39,653 nt of DNA from Nitrosotalea sp. (lineage in GTDB: Archaea; Thermoproteota; Nitrososphaeria; Nitrososphaerales; Nitrosopumilaceae): assembly GCA_023251295.1 (NCBI GenBank), contig JAHEYZ010000006.1, forward strand, positions 1,655 to 41,307, given 5' to 3'. Of the stretch, positions 36,535-39,653 are shown piece after piece. How positions within the stretch are numbered: the first letter of the stretch is position 1; every line of letters starts with the position of its first letter. Both the position numbers and the translations under genes were made by a program. The notes under the pieces are model-generated. The model was not told the DNA's origin. It made no database searches and was given only the letters and a program-made list of their open reading frames with translations.

Positions 36535-37437
36535 ATGCAAGAACTTGTACTTGTTCTTGGTTCAGTTGCAGGGGCATGTACAGCGGTTGCAATAGATAAG
36601 ATCCCCAAACGTAAAACGGATAAGTTTGTTTTAAGAGCAAACCCAATAATAAAAAATCAAATTCAGTCACTGGAGATAGAAAAGGACATTCTTACAAAAA
36701 CCATATCTAGATTATATCAAAACGAATCAGAACTTTCAAAAATTCAGCGTGATAAGCTTTTACTCAGATACCAAAACCAGCTTGGACTTGTTATAGCAAA
36801 AATTGAAAAACTTGAAGCTGCAAGTAAGCATCCTGACATTGGGCCATTAGGCGATGGTTTGGTTACATTAATGGATCAAAAGCTTTCTGAGTTAGATAAA
36901 AAATTATATGAAATATCTTCCAAAATATCAGTAGCAGCTATTTTACCTCAGATAAAGCAGCAGGAGCCAATCAAAGAAGTCATTATAGAAAAACCTGAGA
37001 TAAAGAAAATAGAAACAAAGATTGAGCCATCAAAGGAAAAGAATTATGCTACACTACCACCCGTTGAAATTCCAGTTACTGAACATCATAAATCAGTGGA
37101 GCTTATCACACTTACAGAAATTCCAAACAAGATGCCAGAATTCCCTCTAGAGTTTGTAAAATCATCTCTTATTGTTACACCAAAACAGATCAAGGAGGAA
37201 ATAATTGCAGAACGTCACATCGACATAGAAAAACCAAGAAATAGAGAAGTTGAACAAATTATAGAAATACTAAAACCTGAACCAGTTCAACCTCCTGCTG
37301 AAAAGAAGATCCAAATTCCATCAGCAGTAAAGATCCCAGAAGATGAAAAATTAGAAGATGATGACAAAGATATTGATAAGATAAAAAACGAGATAATGAA
37401 GGCCCTCTCTAAACTTGAGCAAGTAGAGGTAGAATAG
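36535..37437 (+). CDS. Hypothetical coiled-coil / low-complexity protein (300 aa)
   Basis: ATG abuts rpl37e stop; hydrophobic N-terminus, heptad-like Leu/Glu/Lys region, Pro/Glu/Ile/Lys-rich tail. Confidence 0.75.
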   Translation: MQELVLVLGSVAGACTAVAIDKIPKRKTDKFVLRANPIIKNQIQSLEIEKDILTKTISRLYQNESELSKIQRDKLLLRYQNQLGLVIAKIEKLEAASKHPDIGPLGDGLVTLMDQKLSELDKKLYEISSKISVAAILPQIKQQEPIKEVIIEKPEIKKIETKIEPSKEKNYATLPPVEIPVTEHHKSVELITLTEIPNKMPEFPLEFVKSSLIVTPKQIKEEIIAERHIDIEKPRNREVEQIIEILKPEPVQPPAEKKIQIPSAVKIPEDEKLEDDDKDIDKIKNEIMKALSKLEQVEVE

Positions 37438-38115
37438 TTGACTGTGGATGATGCCATAAAGGCATTGTCAAGTGATATACTAAAACTTGTGAATGATAAT
37501 TATGTTTTAGGACTTGGAAGCGGAAGGGCTGCAACTGCACTAGTCAGGTACCTTTCATCACATCTGAAGGAAAAAAACATCACAGTAAAAGCAGTGCCTA
37601 CTTCATTACAAATTAAATTAGAGGCTGAAAAATGCGGCATCTCCATAATTGAGGCAGATCAAATAGAGCACGTCGATATTGTTTTTGATGGAGCAGATCA
37701 AATAGATGAAAAAAGAAATATGATAAAAGGTGGCGGTGGAGCACTTTTGCGAGAAAAAATTCTCATAAACGTAGCAAAAAAAGTAGTCATTATTGCTGAT
37801 GAATCTAAATTTGTAAAAAAACTAAATCATAGCGTACCAATTGAAGTACATCCATTTGCTAGAAACATAGCTGCAAAACAGATACAAAAATGCGGCGGCA
37901 AACCTCTTCTTCGCACCATAGATCGTGGTTATCCATTTGTTACAGAAAATGGAAACATAATTTTAGACAGTGATTTTGGTGAGATATTAAACCCAGAAGA
38001 ACTAGCTGAAAAGATTATTCGAATTCCAGGAGTCATTGAAGTTGGCATCTTTACAAGAAAGCCAGACATTCTTTACAAAGTAAAAGAAAATGGCAAATTC
38101 GATGTGTTGAGCTAA
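37438..38115 (+). CDS. rpiA: Ribose-5-phosphate isomerase A
   Basis: VLGLGSGRAATALVRYL, DIVFDGADQIDEKRNMIKGGGGALLREKIL, IADESKFV. Confidence 0.95.
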   Translation: MTVDDAIKALSSDILKLVNDNYVLGLGSGRAATALVRYLSSHLKEKNITVKAVPTSLQIKLEAEKCGISIIEADQIEHVDIVFDGADQIDEKRNMIKGGGGALLREKILINVAKKVVIIADESKFVKKLNHSVPIEVHPFARNIAAKQIQKCGGKPLLRTIDRGYPFVTENGNIILDSDFGEILNPEELAEKIIRIPGVIEVGIFTRKPDILYKVKENGKFDVLS

Positions 38116-39500
38116 ACAGATCTTGCAATAAATTTTCCATATCCTTGTTTGCCCATCACTTTGAAATCTTCTGCTACTATTTCACCTCTTACAAGTGTCT
38201 TAACAGGCCAGCCTTTTAGATTCCATCCATCATATACGGTATAATCTGAAAACCCGTCAAGAAGATCGCTTGATACCTTGTTTTCTTTTTTTAGATCCAC
38301 TAGAACAATGTCAGCATCAGAATCTTTTTGTATAATGCCCTTTTTGGGAAACATTCCAAATATCCTAGATGCCTTTAGACTAGTTAGTTCTGCTAGTTGT
38401 GATAGCGTAATTCTGCCCTTGTTTATTCCCTCACTGATCAATAAAGGCAACATGGTTCCTATGCCTGGAAAACCTGCAAGTGCTCCCCAGACATCATTTC
38501 CACCCAGCTTTAGTTTGAGTTGATTTGCAACATGATCTGTTCCTATTGAATCAATTGTTCCAGACCTGACTTCGTTCCATATTCCGTCAACATCCTTTGA
38601 ACTTCTTATAGGTGGCATTACTTTTGCAAGATATCCTTTTTGAGATTCATATGACAATGTGAGATAATGTGGACATGTTTCAACATAGATTTTTGTGCCA
38701 GTTTTTTTTTCTTCACGTATTGCGTTCATGGCTCCCTGCGATCCAATATGAACAAAGTATAGAGTGCAACCAACTTTTTTTGCTATCTTCGAAACAGTTT
38801 TTATGGCTTTTACCTCAGAGGCGACAGATCTGCTTTCAGACCAAGCACCTAGACCATCTTTGTTTTTTTCCTTGGCTTCCCTTATTCCACAAGAACACAT
38901 CTGGTAATCCTCCGCATGAACCAAAACAGGACAGGCAAGTGATGCTGCAGTTGAAACTATTTTTTCAACCATTTCAGAATTAATTTCAACTTTTTCTTCA
39001 TTTAGTGAATTTGTTCTTGGTTCCATGTCTGTGTAAACATGCCCCACATCTTCACCAAGATTCATGTAGAGTTTGAATGAAGTAATTCCTTTTTTTGTAC
39101 AGTATTCCATTTCGTTGATTTGATCTTTTTTCAGAATTGATGCATGTATCGTGTAATCGATATAATGAGATTTTGAGCTTTCGGCAAGATGCGAGTCGAG
39201 AAGTTTTTTGTAAGAACCACCTAGTCTAAGCATTCTCATCATTGTTGTAACACCGCCTATTGCTGCAACTCTTGATTCAGTCACTGCAGCTTTTTCAATA
39301 GCAGAATAAACACCATAATGTACATGCGGATCTATTACTCCAGGAATTGAGACTAATCCTCTCGCATTAATTTTTACACTGCATTGAGGAATTTCACTTG
39401 TCAGATTAACAATTTTTCCCTCGTCAATTACAATATTTTTTTCAACGATTCCTGTGGGCAGTACTACATGTGAATCAATAATAACAGTGTCAAAAGTCAC
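38112..39500 (-). CDS. Dihydroorotase / hydantoinase-family cyclic amidohydrolase
   Basis: IPGVIDPHVHYG, FKLYMN, VLVHAED, YFVHIGSQGAMNAI, VETCPHYLTLS, IGTDHVA. Confidence 0.9.
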   Translation of the reverse strand: MTFDTVIIDSHVVLPTGIVEKNIVIDEGKIVNLTSEIPQCSVKINARGLVSIPGVIDPHVHYGVYSAIEKAAVTESRVAAIGGVTTMMRMLRLGGSYKKLLDSHLAESSKSHYIDYTIHASILKKDQINEMEYCTKKGITSFKLYMNLGEDVGHVYTDMEPRTNSLNEEKVEINSEMVEKIVSTAASLACPVLVHAEDYQMCSCGIREAKEKNKDGLGAWSESRSVASEVKAIKTVSKIAKKVGCTLYFVHIGSQGAMNAIREEKKTGTKIYVETCPHYLTLSYESQKGYLAKVMPPIRSSKDVDGIWNEVRSGTIDSIGTDHVANQLKLKLGGNDVWGALAGFPGIGTMLPLLISEGINKGRITLSQLAELTSLKASRIFGMFPKKGIIQKDSDADIVLVDLKKENKVSSDLLDGFSDYTVYDGWNLKGWPVKTLVRGEIVAEDFKVMGKQGYGKFIARSV

Positions 39501-39575
39501 TAGTGTTTTTCTCAGAAACCTAGTATTATTCTTTAAGTAAATGAATAAAAACAGAGAGGATTCTTGGTATGAAAA

Positions 39576-39651
39576 GGGCCAGTAGTCTAGTGGTAGTGAT
39601 GCCGCGTTCGCAACGCGGATGTCGGGGGTTCAAATCCCCCCTGGTCCACCA
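39576..39651 (+). tRNA. tRNA-Ala(CGC), CCA encoded
   Basis: GGGCCAG/CTGGTCC acceptor with G3:U70, anticodon stem-loop CCGCG-TTCGCAA-CGCGG, T-loop TTCAAAT. Confidence 0.95.
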
Positions 39652-39653
39652 TT

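Noticed and set aside
36392-36595. 67-aa plus-strand ORF
   Set aside because: Out of frame with rpl37e, which is the convincing product of this region.

Overview
This ~39.7 kb low-GC window is archaeal, and the gene content fits Nitrososphaerota/Thaumarchaeota (group I marine/soil-like; inferred from content, no database search run). It is dominated by core housekeeping genes: RfcL (cut by the left edge), RfcS, an overlapping GINS-MCM-Hel308 replication block, succinate dehydrogenase (A, C, D, B), ArgH, IlvE, HisS, aIF5B, aIF6, L7Ae/S28e/L24e/Ndk, Lsm/L37e, GlmM, PurU, RpiA, a cyclic amidohydrolase, Alba, archease, thioredoxin and two zinc/7Fe-type ferredoxins. There are seven tRNA genes: Asp(GTC), Lys(TTT), Ala(GGC), Pro(CGG), Ser(TGA), Leu(TAG) and Ala(CGC). 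Two genes are missing from the supplied ORF track: RfcL (edge-truncated) and rpl37e (55 aa). I found no CRISPR array, transposon, prophage, rRNA or recognisable defence island, and no convincing new multi-gene system. The signals most worth a second look are: a ~33-nt non-canonical intron in the D-loop of tRNA-Asp; a nucleotidyltransferase-fold protein with a degenerate HxGH motif; a tightly packed IlvE/Gfo-Idh-MocA/Trm112/hexapeptide-acyltransferase operon convergent with a GlcNAc-1-P-transferase gene; a cluster of five GATC sites between the GINS/MCM and RfcS genes; a tandem 12-bp repeat over the PadR start codon; and three convergent gene pairs with 4-nt overlapping stop codons.
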